From: Ascarosepion bandense
Taxonomy: Eukaryota; Mollusca; Cephalopoda; Sepiida; Sepiidae
Reading direction: 5' to 3'
Assembly: GCA_037127315.1 (NCBI GenBank)
Contig: JBBBDQ010001122.1
Span: 6,031,001 to 6,095,000, forward strand
Length of the DNA stretch: 64,000 nucleotides
Part shown: piece after piece, positions 30,976-41,880 of the stretch
Position numbering within the stretch: the stretch's first letter is position 1
Layout: every line of letters begins with the position of its first letter
Position numbers and translations under genes: made by a program
Notes under the pieces: model-generated
Told to the model about the DNA's origin: nothing
Database searches by the model: none
The model's input: only the letters and a program-made list of their open reading frames with translations

Positions 30976-32180
30976 ATAAGGCAATAAATGGTTTCTTGCT
31001 TGGATTTTGAATTTGATTTCTGTGCATAAGGATTGTTCAGTTTTAGTGTTATTTGGTTTTGGGAAGCATAACAAAAAAGGTGTGCCTTACTTCTTTGAGG
31101 GGCTTATTTTAAATCTTGTGCTATTTCAGCTGTAGACATGATATTGTGGGAAAGATTGAGGGATGAAATAAGGTTAGTTATAGGTGAGAGTAATGTCACA
31201 GGGCTAAAAAAAAATAAGAGGTTGTAGCAAAAAGAATGGACATATTTAAAAGGAGTCAAAAAGGGGAAACATAGTAGTTCAATGCTAAAAAAGGAAATTT
31301 GTACATTTTCTTTCTTTCTTTCTTTCCTCTTTTTTTTTTTTTTAAACAATTCTTACTTTATGCAAGGCCCAAGAGTCAATTGAGGTATACTGTAACAAAA
31401 GAATTTTGTTGTGTGAATGGTAACTGTAAGAGATGCAGTTTACAAGGGTATATAGGATAGATAATAGTTAACTTTAGAATTGAACAGGTTAAAATTGTAG
31501 TGTCCAAAGAAGGTGTCGATTCCACAAAGTAGTGGTTTGTGGGAAGAAGCTGTAAGAGTAGAACTTACTTCTAACTAATGGACTATGAATGGAATGAGAG
31601 TAGTTTGCGACAGTGTACATGGCATCCTAGTTGTGTAGGTTAGAACTGGTGAAACTAATGTAGCTCATTTGAACATTTTCCATGGAAATAATGATAAAAT
31701 AGTGAGAGGCTTGCAACATTTTGCCTGTGGGAAAGGGGTTGTAGGGTGGAAAATGATTCATCACCCACAAGGCAGTGTAAATGCTTTTGGTCTTGCTAAA
31801 GAATAAAAAGTGAAGACTCTGCAGCTCCAGCCCATATATGGCACTAGTACTTCATTTTCAGGTGAATCTCGCTGAATTTTAAGTAAATTTTACTTTCCTT
31901 GATTGAGTTCTGATGAGGAAGAATGATAACCGACTAGCTAATTCTGTTTTTTTCCTTGTTTTTTGCATTAAACTACCATAATTTTTTTTTTAATTAAGGC
32001 TGTTCTTTCTCTAATTAAATTTTGTAAAATCTTTAATAAAATATTCAATTAAACTTGTGATTTGAAATTATGCAAATTAGTGGTTTGCAATTTGATTGTT
32101 GGGCTTGAGGTATTTGGAACACAAGGCAGCCAATTGTTGTTATCAGGGGTGTTTTTTTTTTCTCTCTCTTTTGCTGAGAG
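30976..32180. other. Unassigned intron 3 sequence
   Basis: Purine-rich on the + strand from 31,100 to 31,800. It may be an old LINE body, but no motif is secure. TTTC repeats at 31,310-31,330. Confidence 0.35.
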
Positions 32181-32310
32181 AATGTGTGGGTAGGGTAATG
32201 GATAATGACTCAAAATGAGAAATTGGAGAGCTGAGTTCAAATTTCAGTCGAGATTGTTAGATTCACTTACATACAAATACTATTGAGAAAAGTATGAATC
32301 CCTCTCCCTC
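32181..32310 (+). mobile_element. tRNA-like half of the composite SINE
   Basis: GGGTAGGGTAATGGATAATGAC and GAGCTGAGTTCAAATTTCAG (A- and B-box-like), then CACTTACATACAAATACTATTGAG. This is the tRNA half and tail found downstream of the 5S part in the other copies, here without a 5S head. Confidence 0.6.
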
Positions 32311-34555
32311 CCACCTCTGTTAACCCCCTACCAGCCAACACCCAAAATCTCTGCAGCTGATTGATAGTCAATCACTTTGTCCGAAAATTGGCTCTGTCTA
32401 CGTTGTACTTGATTGATCACAAAGCTGGTTTGGGTTGAAAGTCTGCAGCATCAGTGATCCAGACAAAGCAAGGAGCCACAATAAGAAAAGGAAATTTTTG
32501 TAAAATTAACAAGGAGTTTATATACGTACATCTTCTTTTGTACAGTATTTGGTTAGAATTTATCACTCTTGCATGCAAACAACTTTAATTCTAACCCATG
32601 TCTTCTACAGGATATAACGCGTTATCTAAGTTGGTCGGTCTGGCACAAGGCTAAAGTTGGAGTTTCTTCTAATGACAACATGTTCTAGTGACAACATGTC
32701 TCTCATGTTAATTTGCTCCATACCAATCCAACTTTACAGTACTCAATTGTACTCTCTACTGTCCCAAAACTCATCTACTTATATTGAGTCTTGCATCTAA
32801 CAGAGGTGGTTATGATGCACTTTGAGTACACTTAGCATTTTCAAATGATCAGTAAGGGATCCTCCTTTTGGTTACCTAATCAACCCTGTCTCTTTCTCTC
32901 CAATGTGAGTGCCTCTTACTATTGCTGGAGTGGGTGTGAGACTTTCCCAAAATCCACCAGGCCCTTTTTTTCTCATTGGTCATCTGATCAACCTTCTCTT
33001 TCTCTCCTGGTCCTGGATATGACAGTAAACTGCATCCAGCAGCAAGGCCTCTGATTGGGAAGTTGTGAGGGTCAGGGAACCATTTCTTAATTGCTGTTGT
33101 TTCCAGGTCCACCATAGCTGTTAGGGTCCCAGCTATGGGCAAATAGTTTATCACCAAACTGGCTTCAAAATACTTTGAAAGTAAAAAAAAAAATTAAACT
33201 TTTATAGAATACATAAAAATAAATTTTACTTAAAAATATACATTTTTGAAGGAAAAAAAAATTATTACCAGCAATACGTTTTTAAATACAAAACTAAAAG
33301 ACATCTTCAGTTTTATAAAAAAAACAAAAACTTTTTCATCAAAATCTAACTAAATCAACCTTTTCACTATAATTGAACATTAAAAGTATATTTTAAAAAC
33401 TCACCTTTTTTGGCATTAAAATAAAATAGGTTGATATGACATTAAACAAAACTCTTTCTCTCCTGTGTGAGTGCCTCCCACCACCACCCCTGTTTCAAGG
33501 TCAAATTTTAATTGTTATTCCAAAATTCCTTTGCCTTAAATCTTTTGAAGTGTGGTCATTTCACTTCTGTGTTATCATTTGTAAGGAATTATTTAGCTTA
33601 TGTTTGATCTTTGAATTATCAGGAACACAAAATTCCACAAAGAACAAAGAGACTTTATTTTCGGGGGGGGGGGGGATTTTGTCCCCCTTTCTCACCAAGA
33701 GGTGACTGTCCCTAAGGGTTATAAAATCCCTCATAACTGGGGTAAGTTTGTTCATTAGATGAAATTGTTTTTATTGATGGTCATGAAATTTTTGCAATAA
33801 GATGAAAAATGGCTTATCTGATTTTTGTGATAAGAATCTTTATTTGACCACTGTAGCCAACATTTAAAGAGTCATAAAAGACTTTCATGAATAGTCTCTT
33901 AGACTATTCCTTGCCTAGCTTTTAGCAGTGAAGAAGAGAAAAAATATTCTTCTCCAGAAATAATGTTACACCTTCAGCGCTGGGTTAAATAGTCAGACTG
34001 TATTTGTAAAAATCAGTTATTAAAAATTTGTTCTTGTAATTCACTTGAAAAAAGAAAGAATTTTTATACTACAAAAAACCCAAACCACCCAAACTGATAA
34101 ATCCTGAGGCTTAATAATTGCATTGGTGATACTTCATTTTTGCTAAGTTGACTGTATTAAGAGACTGCACAAATTATAAAGGTTAGTGTTACAGTTGCGA
34201 CATATTTTTGATATGACAAACTTCTTACCATTTATATTAGAAGTGAGTGTGTTAGCTGTCTTTGATGAAATGAGTGATAAAAACCAGGAAGTTGTAGAGA
34301 AGATTGACGCTAAATTAAAAATGGTCTTTAATGAAAGAACTTTTGCAGCATAGAACAAGTTTGGGAGATTGTTTGCCTTCATGAATGACCGTGGAGGTAG
34401 TTGTAGGTCACCTAAAATGTACTTTAGTTAATTGTAAAACCACTGGAAGTGGGTGCAGGGTTGGGGCTCAAACTAAAAAAGAAAAAAAATTCTTTATGAT
34501 TAAAAACTTTGATGCAGTCTCTGTATTCGGCGTCACTTCAATCCTTTTTCTGCAC
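32311..34555. other. Intron 3 sequence with weak LINE traces
   Basis: 32,860-33,150 is internally repetitive (two tracts of CTTTTGGTTACCTAATCAACC/CATCTGATCAACC type). Its end, TTGCTGTTGTTTCCAGGTCC...GGGTCCCAGCTATGG, recurs at 34,915-34,975. A 13-G run at 33,663 is a likely sequencing weak point. The rest is unassigned. Confidence 0.4.
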
Positions 34556-34990
34556 TAAGAAAATAATTTCTGGTGTAAAGTCAACAATAAATAGAAAATG
34601 CTGCACCATATTCAAAATGTAAGAAGAAAGTTCAACTCAGCTTTTTCTTCAAGAGCTGCCACTTTGTAGAACAGACTTCTTCATATGTGCTTCCCTAAAC
34701 ACTTTAATACTGGCCTCTTCAAATCAAGGGTCAACCATTATTCATCCTTATAATCTTCACTTTCAATAACTCTGTTTTATTCATATTGTACATCTCATTC
34801 ATCATTATCATTCCAACTATAACCTAGTCTTGGGTATGACGGGAAATTACATTTGGTAACAGGCTTCTGATTGGGATATCAAAGGTTTTGTGGAGTATAG
34901 AACCACCTCTTAATTGCTGTTGTTTCCAGGTCCACCTTGACCCGGTGTGTAGTACCTGTTAGGGTCCCAGCTATGGTTAAATAGTGAACC
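34556..34990 (+). pseudogene. LINE 3'-end relic
   Basis: FSSRAATLWNRLL-type reading near 34,645-34,690 (AGAGCTGCCACTTTGTAGAAC) followed by F-K-S-R-V-N-H: the C-terminus of a LINE reverse transcriptase. It ends in the sequence shared with 33,150. Confidence 0.55.
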
Positions 34991-35814
34991 CCCAAACAAA
35001 GGCAAAACACTAAGAAAGTATAAAAATATATTTTTATTCTTATGCTGCGTATATGTTAGCCTTGGAAATTGAGAAAGTTGTTTTTAGTATTGAAGTATTG
35101 AGGACTTAAATCAACTAGTTTTAACCTGTGAAAGTTTCATGGTTTTCCTACTTGAATTTTCTGATAAATCTTAATTCTTCAGTTACCAATTGAGTAAGCT
35201 CATGGCATATTCTATGACAATAAAAAACATCTGTATTGAATTTTTAAATATTTGAGCCTAGCAACTTTAACAAAATATTACAATAACAATCATAAATATG
35301 AATGTTGGTTGTTTTTTAAGATATTGGTAGAAATAAAAAGATTTGAAATTAAAACCTTTTCTATTTCACTGAAACAATCGTCAAACTCTTCTATCTTCTC
35401 TTACTTTCATTTTCTCACTGAAACCAAGTTGTGTTTTTTTCCCCTCTTTCCATATTATCAGAACAGAATAATCCATTATTTGTAAGGCATTGGCATGGTA
35501 AAATATGAAGGGAGGGACAAATACTATTATAATAGCATATTACTGGTCAAGTATACCTATTATATTTATGCTAATAATTTTCTGTAGGTGATTTCCCTAA
35601 AAATGCATTAAAAATTGGATAAAAGGAATTGTCTATAGTTTGAAATTTTTACTATAAACAGTGACAGTTTATGTCAAGCTTTCTGTTGTATTAGATTGTC
35701 ACACATGAAATGACACATTTAATAGGAAATTAAAAAAATGTTTTTGAAATGGTAAATAATTTATTCAGTTAAAATAGGCATATTGATGAATGACTGTTTT
35801 CCAATATATCTCTA
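34991..35814. other. Unassigned intron 3 sequence
   Basis: No recognised element. Confidence 0.4.
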
Positions 35815-36060
35815 GATTCTATCTTGAAAAAGATTCTCATCCATCGATGTGACAAAGAGTTCAAATGCTTCAATTACCTCTTCCTTATTGAAAAATGTTT
35901 TATTGTACATGAAAAGATCAAAATGCTTATACAAGTGATAATCAGTAGGAGAGATATCAGTTGAATATGAAGGATAAGGTAAAATTTCATAATCCAGGTT
36001 TGGCAGCTTTTGGTTAGTTGATTGAAACGTGTGTGGTCTTGTAGCAAAATTGGGCTATCT
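35815..36060 (-). pseudogene. mariner transposase C-terminal fragment, copy 1
   Basis: The minus strand reads NLDYEILPYPSYSTDISPTD then YHLYKHFDLFMYNKTFFN, the C-terminal catalytic segment of mariner (S-P-D-x-x-P-x-D-Y-H). The first D context is S-T-D. Truncated on both sides. Confidence 0.8.
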
Positions 36061-36130
36061 CTATTCTTAAGTCTGGTTGTCAGCCAAGGCTATAGAACCC
36101 AGTCTGTCTTGTTATTTGTCTCATAGCTAG
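36061..36130 (-). mobile_element. tRNA-derived SINE fragment
   Basis: CTGGTTGTCAGCCAAGGCTA, TAGAACCCAGTCTGTC and the following TTATTTG match the middle of the 59.9-kb family. Confidence 0.6.
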
Positions 36131-36234
36131 AGAGAGAGAAGAGATGTATTATATTATTAAGTAGTAATTAGTGGGGGATCTGTTTATTACTTCATAACAA
36201 TAGAAAACCAATCCCCCACTTTATGCCCAGTAGA

Positions 36235-36433
36235 AATTAAAAGAATTTTCATCTTTTGATGTGATAAACAGTTCAAATGCTTCAATTACCTCTTCTTTAT
36301 TGGAGAATGTTTTATTGTACATGAAAAGATCAAAATGCTTATACAAATGATAATCAGTAGGAGAGATATCAGGTGAATATGAAGGATAAGGCAAAATTTC
36401 ATAATCCAGGTTTGGCAGCTTTTGGTTATTTAT
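36235..36433 (-). pseudogene. mariner transposase C-terminal fragment, copy 2
   Basis: Near-identical duplicate of copy 1. Its reading is closer to the family (S-P-D-I-S-P-T-D-Y-H). It is cut at 36,430 by the inserted LINE-tailed SINE. Confidence 0.8.
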
Positions 36434-36765
36434 TTATTTATTTTTTTTTATCATATCACCCTAAGCAAGGCGATAACGCCACTGAAGCGCAGGGGGCTAC
36501 ATAAGGGTAAAAAGAATGGAAAAGAGAAAGCCGGAAACCACATCCTAAACAGGGAACAAGGGACGAGCCTCCTCACCCACTCAAAAGATGTGAGTGGTGT
36601 GTGAACTGGGTGATAGTTTAGTCTATCTAGTCCAATTGAAAAAAAAAAAGAAAGAAAAGAGTGAAAAGATTGGAAAAGAGAAAACCGGAAACCACATCCT
36701 AAACAGGAAACAAGGGATGAGCCTCTTCACCTGTTCAAAAGATGTGGGTGGAGTGTGAGTTTTTC
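36434..36765 (-). mobile_element. LINE-tailed SINE, two copies in tandem
   Basis: TTTTTATCATATCACCCTAAGC starts a full copy (to about 36,635, ending at the 5' boundary CCAATT). A second partial copy (36,655-36,760) follows after an A-rich link. Same family and same tandem layout as at 3.7-4.04 kb. Confidence 0.8.
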
Positions 36766-37279
36766 CTGAAAAATTATTTCATCAAGTCCAGTAGCTGTTA
36801 TCACTTTCTAGTATTGAAACAAAATTATGTAACAATCTTCAAAAAAAACAAAAAAACAAAATTGTACAATTAAGAACTCTTTCGCAGTAGATATCATTAA
36901 AGAAGTTGAATCTGAAATAAGATTAAAGAGTAATCTTCAAAAAATGCAAGTTTACATACAATCTGAGACACATTTTACACTCCAATTCATTTGAAGAGCT
37001 TCAACTCAAATTGTTAAAAAAAATTTTTTTTTTTGACTAAATTGAAAGAGCAGCCCAAAATGTAAACTTTTTCAGAACTAATTATGAGAACTGAGGCCAC
37101 TCATGACTATACTGATTCTATAAAAATAAAAAATGGGAAGACAAAATAAAAAGGATTTGAGTTGAATTTACCTTTGATGAAAAGATCCCTTTTGTTGAAA
37201 TTCCAACTATTATCTTCATTATGTATTACAATAATAAAATTCATATCAAATTTTATGTCAAAAAGTGTAATACAAATTT

Positions 37280-37650
37280 TCTCTGTTGTTCCACCATGTA
37301 ATTCAGCTGGCAAACTTAACAAGTAGGTTCTGTTTTTTTTCAGCGTTGATTGAAAAGTGTGCAGTGGTGCGACAAAATTTGGCGATTCCTATTCACAAGT
37401 CTAGGATGTTTCCTTTTTTAATTTTTTGTGCATACACTCAATTTCTCCACAATATGAGGTTGCTGTTATTGTTTACCCCTTTAAAAGACCACCATAGAGT
37501 AATCATTAACTTTTTAGGGTGCAGTGGAGGTTTTAGGCATTGTTTTGTTGATTCCCTTAAATCTAATCACTAGCCTACTCTCTTAATGTTGTCAAAGAGC
37601 ATCCATTTCTCATCACATTTAATGATTTGATGCAAAAATGTTTTTTTTCC
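37280..37650 (-). pseudogene. mariner transposase N-terminal/central relic
   Basis: The minus strand near 37,650-37,595 reads LHQIIKCDEKWMLFDN, matching the first catalytic block (x-D-E-K-W) of mariner. The stretch GTTGATTGAAAAGTGTG at 37,344 matches the sequence next to copy 1 at 36,015. It appears to be the continuation of the copy-2 element, separated by later insertions. Confidence 0.6.
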
Positions 37651-37873
37651 CCAGTTTGTACTCCTACAGTAAGATTACTCAGCATTATCTCATTGTAATC
37701 ATTTTTATTGGGCTTATGAGTAACAATATATTGAAAGAAAAATTATCTGGAAAGAAAAAGAGTCAGGAATAAGTCAAGATTATAGAAAGGAGGTTATTTT
37801 GTCCAAATCAACAACCAACCAAAAAATGAGTCATTTCATAAATAATATAATTTTTTTTTTTTTTTTTCTTCAG

Positions 37874-38022
37874 ACTTTTGCAGTGGATGATGGATGACAG
37901 CATTCCTCTGGACTTAAAAGTTGAATGTTCGGTTGTCCTTGGCAGCCTCTCGAAAGGAACAGAAGCAAACATTGTCAGCCTGGTGGATGCTGGCTGTGTG
38001 CCAGTTTTATTAGCTGCAAAGA
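37874..38022 (+). CDS. ARMC8: ARMC8 exon 4
   Basis: Acceptor TTCTTCAG. It completes Arg and encodes LLQWMMDDSIPLDLKVECSV, then VLGSLSKGTEANIVSLVDAG and CVPVLLAAK. This matches the conserved E-C-A-V-V-L-G-S-L-x-x-G-T-E helix of the next armadillo repeat. The only GT donor in the right phase is GTTGAG at 38,023 (weak). It gives two extra residues (Lys-Arg) compared with vertebrates before LSNYDLK, so the 3' boundary is the least certain in the gene. Confidence 0.88.
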
Positions 38023-38199
38023 GTTGAGTTTTCATTCTATTTCCTGGACTACAGAATATCATTCCTCTTTGCTCCATTAGATCTTTTCCCAATTCCTTCA
38101 GAAATTTAGAGAAGTATCATCTAAAAAATTGAGGAAGAGAAATTTAATATATTATTTTCTAATAAGTTACAAAATCATTTGATGAGGATGATGGGTCTC

Positions 38200-39066
38200 T
38201 TTCTCTCTGGGTGCCTGTCTCCACTCCCTCCTCTCTCTCCATGAGCGCCTCTCTCTCCATGAGCGCTTGTCTCTCCCTCCTCCTCTCTCTCCATGCACGC
38301 CTGTCTCTCCTCCTCCTCTCTCTCCATGCGCGCCTGTCTCTCCTCCTCCTCTTCTCTCTCCATGCGTGCCTGTCTCTCCTCCTCCTCTTCTCTCTCCATG
38401 TGCGCCTGTCTCTCCTCCTCCTCTCTCTCCATGTGCGTCTGTCTCTCCTCCTCCTCTCTCTTCGTGCGCGCCTGTCTCTCCTTCTCCTCCTCTCTCTCCA
38501 TGTGCGTCTGTCTCTCCTCCTCCTCTCTCTTCGTGCGCGCCTGTCTCTCCTTCTCCTCCTCTCTCTCTTCGTGCACGCCTATCTCTCCTCCTCCCCTCTC
38601 TCTTCGTGCGCACCTATCTCTCCTCCTCCTCCTCTCTCTCTCTTCAGGCACGCCTGTCTCTCCTCCTCTCTCTTTCTTCAGGCACGCCTGTCTCTCCTCC
38701 TCTCTCTCTCTTCAGGCACGCCTGTCTCTCCTCCTCTCACTCTCTTCAGGCACGCCTGTCTCTCCTCCTCTCTCTCTCTCTTCGTGCCTGTCTCTCCTCT
38801 CTCTCTCTTCGTGCGCGCATGTCTCTCCTCCCTCTCTCTTTGTGTGCGCCTGTCTCTCCTCCTTCTCCACTCTCTCTCTTTTTGTGCGTGTCTCTTTCCC
38901 CCTCTCTCTTTCTGTGCACACCTGTTTCCTCTCCCCTCTCTCTTTCCATGCATGCATGTCCCCCTCTCTCTTTGTGTGCGCATGTCTCCCCCTCCTCTCT
39001 CCAGGTGCGCATGTTCCCCCCTCACTCTCTCTCTTCGTGCACGCCTGTCTCCCCTCCTTCTGTCGC
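38200..39066. repeat. CT-rich minisatellite beside exon 4
   Basis: Irregular units of about 30-50 bp, built from TGTCTCTCCTCCTCCTCTC plus a variable GTGCGCGCC-type core, continue for about 870 bp. The + strand is nearly all pyrimidine between the cores. The long open frames on both strands (up to 298 codons) come only from this composition. It starts 180 bp after exon 4. Confidence 0.93.
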
Positions 39067-39576
39067 CTTTTCTCTTGACTATCATAGGACATTATATTGG
39101 AAAATGACTTCAGTTTATTTTATGCTATTCTAATATTTTATATTATCTTTTATAACATCTTTAAAACTATTAAAAGAAAATGTCTAATATTTTATTATGC
39201 AGTTATCAATAAGGCTTTCTGTATAATTGAGGTAATTGTATAGTTCGTATCAGTGTTAGTAGCCTGTATTCGGAAGGGGGAAAAATTGAATACTTGTTTT
39301 GAATTCAAGCAAGTTGGCCCTCCCCACTTGTAATATTAAAAAAATTGATGCAACATAACTTTCTATTGCCATTTTTCCCCTGTTTTAGTCTTGTGTCAGA
39401 CTAACCTTTGCATCAAGCAAATTAAACTCTGGTTTTACCTGGCAAATACACTGACATCTCATAAGTTATCAGTATGTAAGCGTGGCTCTAAAAATAAAAA
39501 TAGATGAAAAGAAAACCAAAATATTTGTACAAAAAATTTTTAAATGTAGCTCTTTTAATTTTTTTTTTTTTTTTAG

Positions 39577-39674
39577 GATTGTCAAATTATGATCTGAAGT
39601 ATGTGGAAGCGTGTTTACGTTGTCTACGCACAGTATTTCTCAGCCCCTGTGCTCCAAAAGGTTATATTTTTGAG
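39577..39674 (+). CDS. ARMC8: ARMC8 exon 5
   Basis: Poly-T acceptor ending TTTTAG, donor GTAAGC. It encodes LSNYDLKYVEACLRCLRTVF then LSPCAPKGYIFE. E-A-C-L-R-C-L-R-T is among the best conserved ARMC8 motifs. It ends in phase 0. Confidence 0.95.
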
Positions 39675-40132
39675 GTAAGCATCTGATATGAACTCTTCTT
39701 TTTTTTTAAAATAGAGGCAAGAAATATATCTACATTCTATGCTATAGTTCTTATGATTTCTTCACTAAAATCTGTGAGGAATGTGGTGTTCTTCAATTGG
39801 ATTGATTTAAACAGTTTCATTATGATTTTTAACAAGTTCAAAGTTTGTGGTCAGAAAGTCATTTGGGGATCATTTTACCAGCAGCATTTGTTCCCTTTGT
39901 TTCTTTCTCTCTCTCATTTTGGTAGAAATAAAGTGTTTTTGTAATTATGGTATATCCAATTTTTAAGGCACAATGCCTACTTAATAGATTGTAGTTTAAC
40001 TTTTTAAACTTTTATATGCACTGAGAAAACGAAAGAAATTCAATTTTTTCTTTTATTGTAACATATTACTGCAGTGGTCTGGAACTAAGCATGACAATTG
40101 ACTTCTTTCTCTTGTGTGTGTGTGTGTATGTA

Positions 40133-40173
<41 letters not shown>

Positions 40174-40200
40174 ACTTGTACCCACAGAAACGAACAATAG
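39675..40200. other. ARMC8: Intron 5 start, unassigned, with (TG)n(TA)n
   Basis: No element recognised until a (TG)n(TA)n tract at 40,113-40,170. Confidence 0.4.
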
Positions 40201-40204
40201 CTTT

Positions 40205-40432
40205 AAACAAACAGGACATCATAATTATTTTTTTATTATTATTATTTTTTTTTTTTTACTTGTAGACCTTAGATATCTTTCGGCCAACACTTATTCATAG
40301 GACATTTGTTGGCTCTTTTAATTAAAGGGACACAAAACAAGTGGAAATGACAATAGAAGGAAAGATATCTAACATCTATAAGTAAAACAAAATAATAATA
40401 ATAAAAAATAATTATGATGTCCTGTTTGTTTA
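40205..40432. repeat. Fold-back element between TA tracts
   Basis: Left arm 40,205-40,281 (AAACAAACAGGACATCATAA ... GATATCTTTC) and right arm 40,360-40,432 are reverse complements with a 78-bp spacer. (TA)n tracts lie outside both arms (40,133-40,170 and 40,436-40,462). Confidence 0.85.
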
Positions 40433-40670
40433 AAAATATATATATATATATATATATATATAGCATTGAGTTGAGATTTATTGCCAAGATTGTTGCTTTT
40501 TCAGTAGTTTTACTGATAAAAGGTATTTTTTATTGTAATATACTCAATATCAGGTGAAGATAATGTTGATATTTTTATTGCAAAGAATTTGCCAATTTAA
40601 CTAAACAGATTCATGAAACTTTGAATTTGGTATGCACCTGCTTAGTTAAAGTGACATTTTATTTATATAT

Positions 40671-41312
40671 TGTTACGTGTTAAGTGTAACAAAAGAAAAA
40701 AAATGATTAACCAAAACTCAGAGTTAAAAATCACATACAAATATTTAATTTACGATAAACACAAATGATATATATACAAAATTTACAATTTTTTGCATTC
40801 AAAACAGAAAACAGTTAAACTACTGGCAGAGTGACGGGTAAGTATTACGAAAGGGAAGAAAGATGCCAAATATCTTTATCCAGTTAAGATAGTGAAGAAG
40901 TTTAAGTGTTATACTTTTAGGAAGTCCTCAAATGTGTAGATAAAGAATGATTATTAGTTTGGTCAATGAAAGAGTCAAAAATATCTATTTACCTTTTTAG
41001 TTCCATGAGGTTCTCTGTCAGGTTTTAGTTGGTCAGCAACTTTTCTTAGAGATTCTTTCGGCTGGATGCACAGATCCATGAATCAGGCCGCAGTTGATAA
41101 TGTCAGCAAATCCTGTTAACAACTAACTACTCTATTCCCAAAACTTATTTTTATAGGGGCTAACACCTAATTTGCATATTTCTAGAACATTTCTAATTCT
41201 CTTGAATTTACTGGAATTTTCTCGGATATTCTAGCATCTTCCAAACGTTCTATTTCTAATTTTCTTATTTTTGTGACTACTTCATGAATTAAAACACTTT
41301 TTTGTAATAACA
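40671..41312 (-). mobile_element. Probable LTR (minus orientation)
   Basis: The segment begins TGTTACGTG and ends TGTAATAACA. On the minus strand TTAGCCCCTATAAAAATAAG is a TATA-box region followed by a leader with a CTGCGGCCTG stretch. This suits a Ty3/gypsy LTR. No target duplication was found, so the ends are tentative. Confidence 0.5.
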
Positions 41313-41395
41313 AGTAGGACTTAATAGAATCCCTTACTATTACTTTTTAGACATTATTATTATTATCATCTTTATATATATAAATGCATCCTCGT

Positions 41396-41400
<5 letters not shown>

Positions 41401-41438
<38 letters not shown>

Positions 41439-41655
41439 TCCTCCACATACAAACCTGTTTCGCTGTATCACAGATCATCCACTTGCTTCTGGCCGGGATC
41501 GAAACTCAACTGATTTGGTGTCAGTCAAAGTCGCTACCCACAAGCCATAGGTGCATGGAATCAGAGAATGAAAATTTTAACGTGTTGTATATAAGCAGTG
41601 TATACACATGCCAGTCAACGAAAGAACTCAATTAATTTCTGAAGAGTATATTAAC
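41401..41655 (-). mobile_element. Hammerhead-ribozyme SINE with broken ribozyme, copy 7
   Basis: (TA)n at 41,401-41,436, then on the minus strand a B box GAGTTTCGATCCC and an A-box-like TGGCTTGTGGGTAGCGAC. A deletion of about 20 bp removes the 5' stem I strand and the start of CTGATGA, leaving GGATGATCTGTGATACAGCG then AAAC. Catalysis is impossible. Confidence 0.75.
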
Positions 41656-41740
41656 CAGTTATTGGTTAGAATTAAATTAGACCAGTACACGATTGTATTA
41701 AAAGGGGCTCAATGCATATATAATGTAAAGTTTTTAAATA

Positions 41741-41880
41741 TTTTCATTCAGAATTCACCTGATTATGCAATTTTGGTTTCAACCTTTCGGTATCTTCAGG
41801 TGTTTTATATTAACTATTAATATAAAACGCCTGAAGGTACTGAAAGGTTGAAACCAAGGTTGTGTAATCAGCTGAATTAA
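41741..41880. repeat. Small fold-back with hammerhead-like arms
   Basis: TTGGTTTCAACCTTTCGGTATC at 41,773 is inverted at 41,835-41,862 around TATTAACTATTAATA. The minus-strand left arm reads CTGAAGA, TACC-GAAA-GGT, T, GAAAC: the same CTGAAGA-hairpin-GAAA order as elsewhere. Confidence 0.75.

Noticed and set aside
33663..33675. G-run as a G-quadruplex
   Set aside because: A single 13-G run in an unassigned stretch; it could be a sequencing or assembly artefact and has no partner tracts.
38211..39133. Long open frames (up to 298 codons) on both strands that look like Leu/Ser-rich or Arg/Glu-rich proteins
   Set aside because: They come from the CT-rich minisatellite; every frame on both strands stays open and the protein is the translated repeat.
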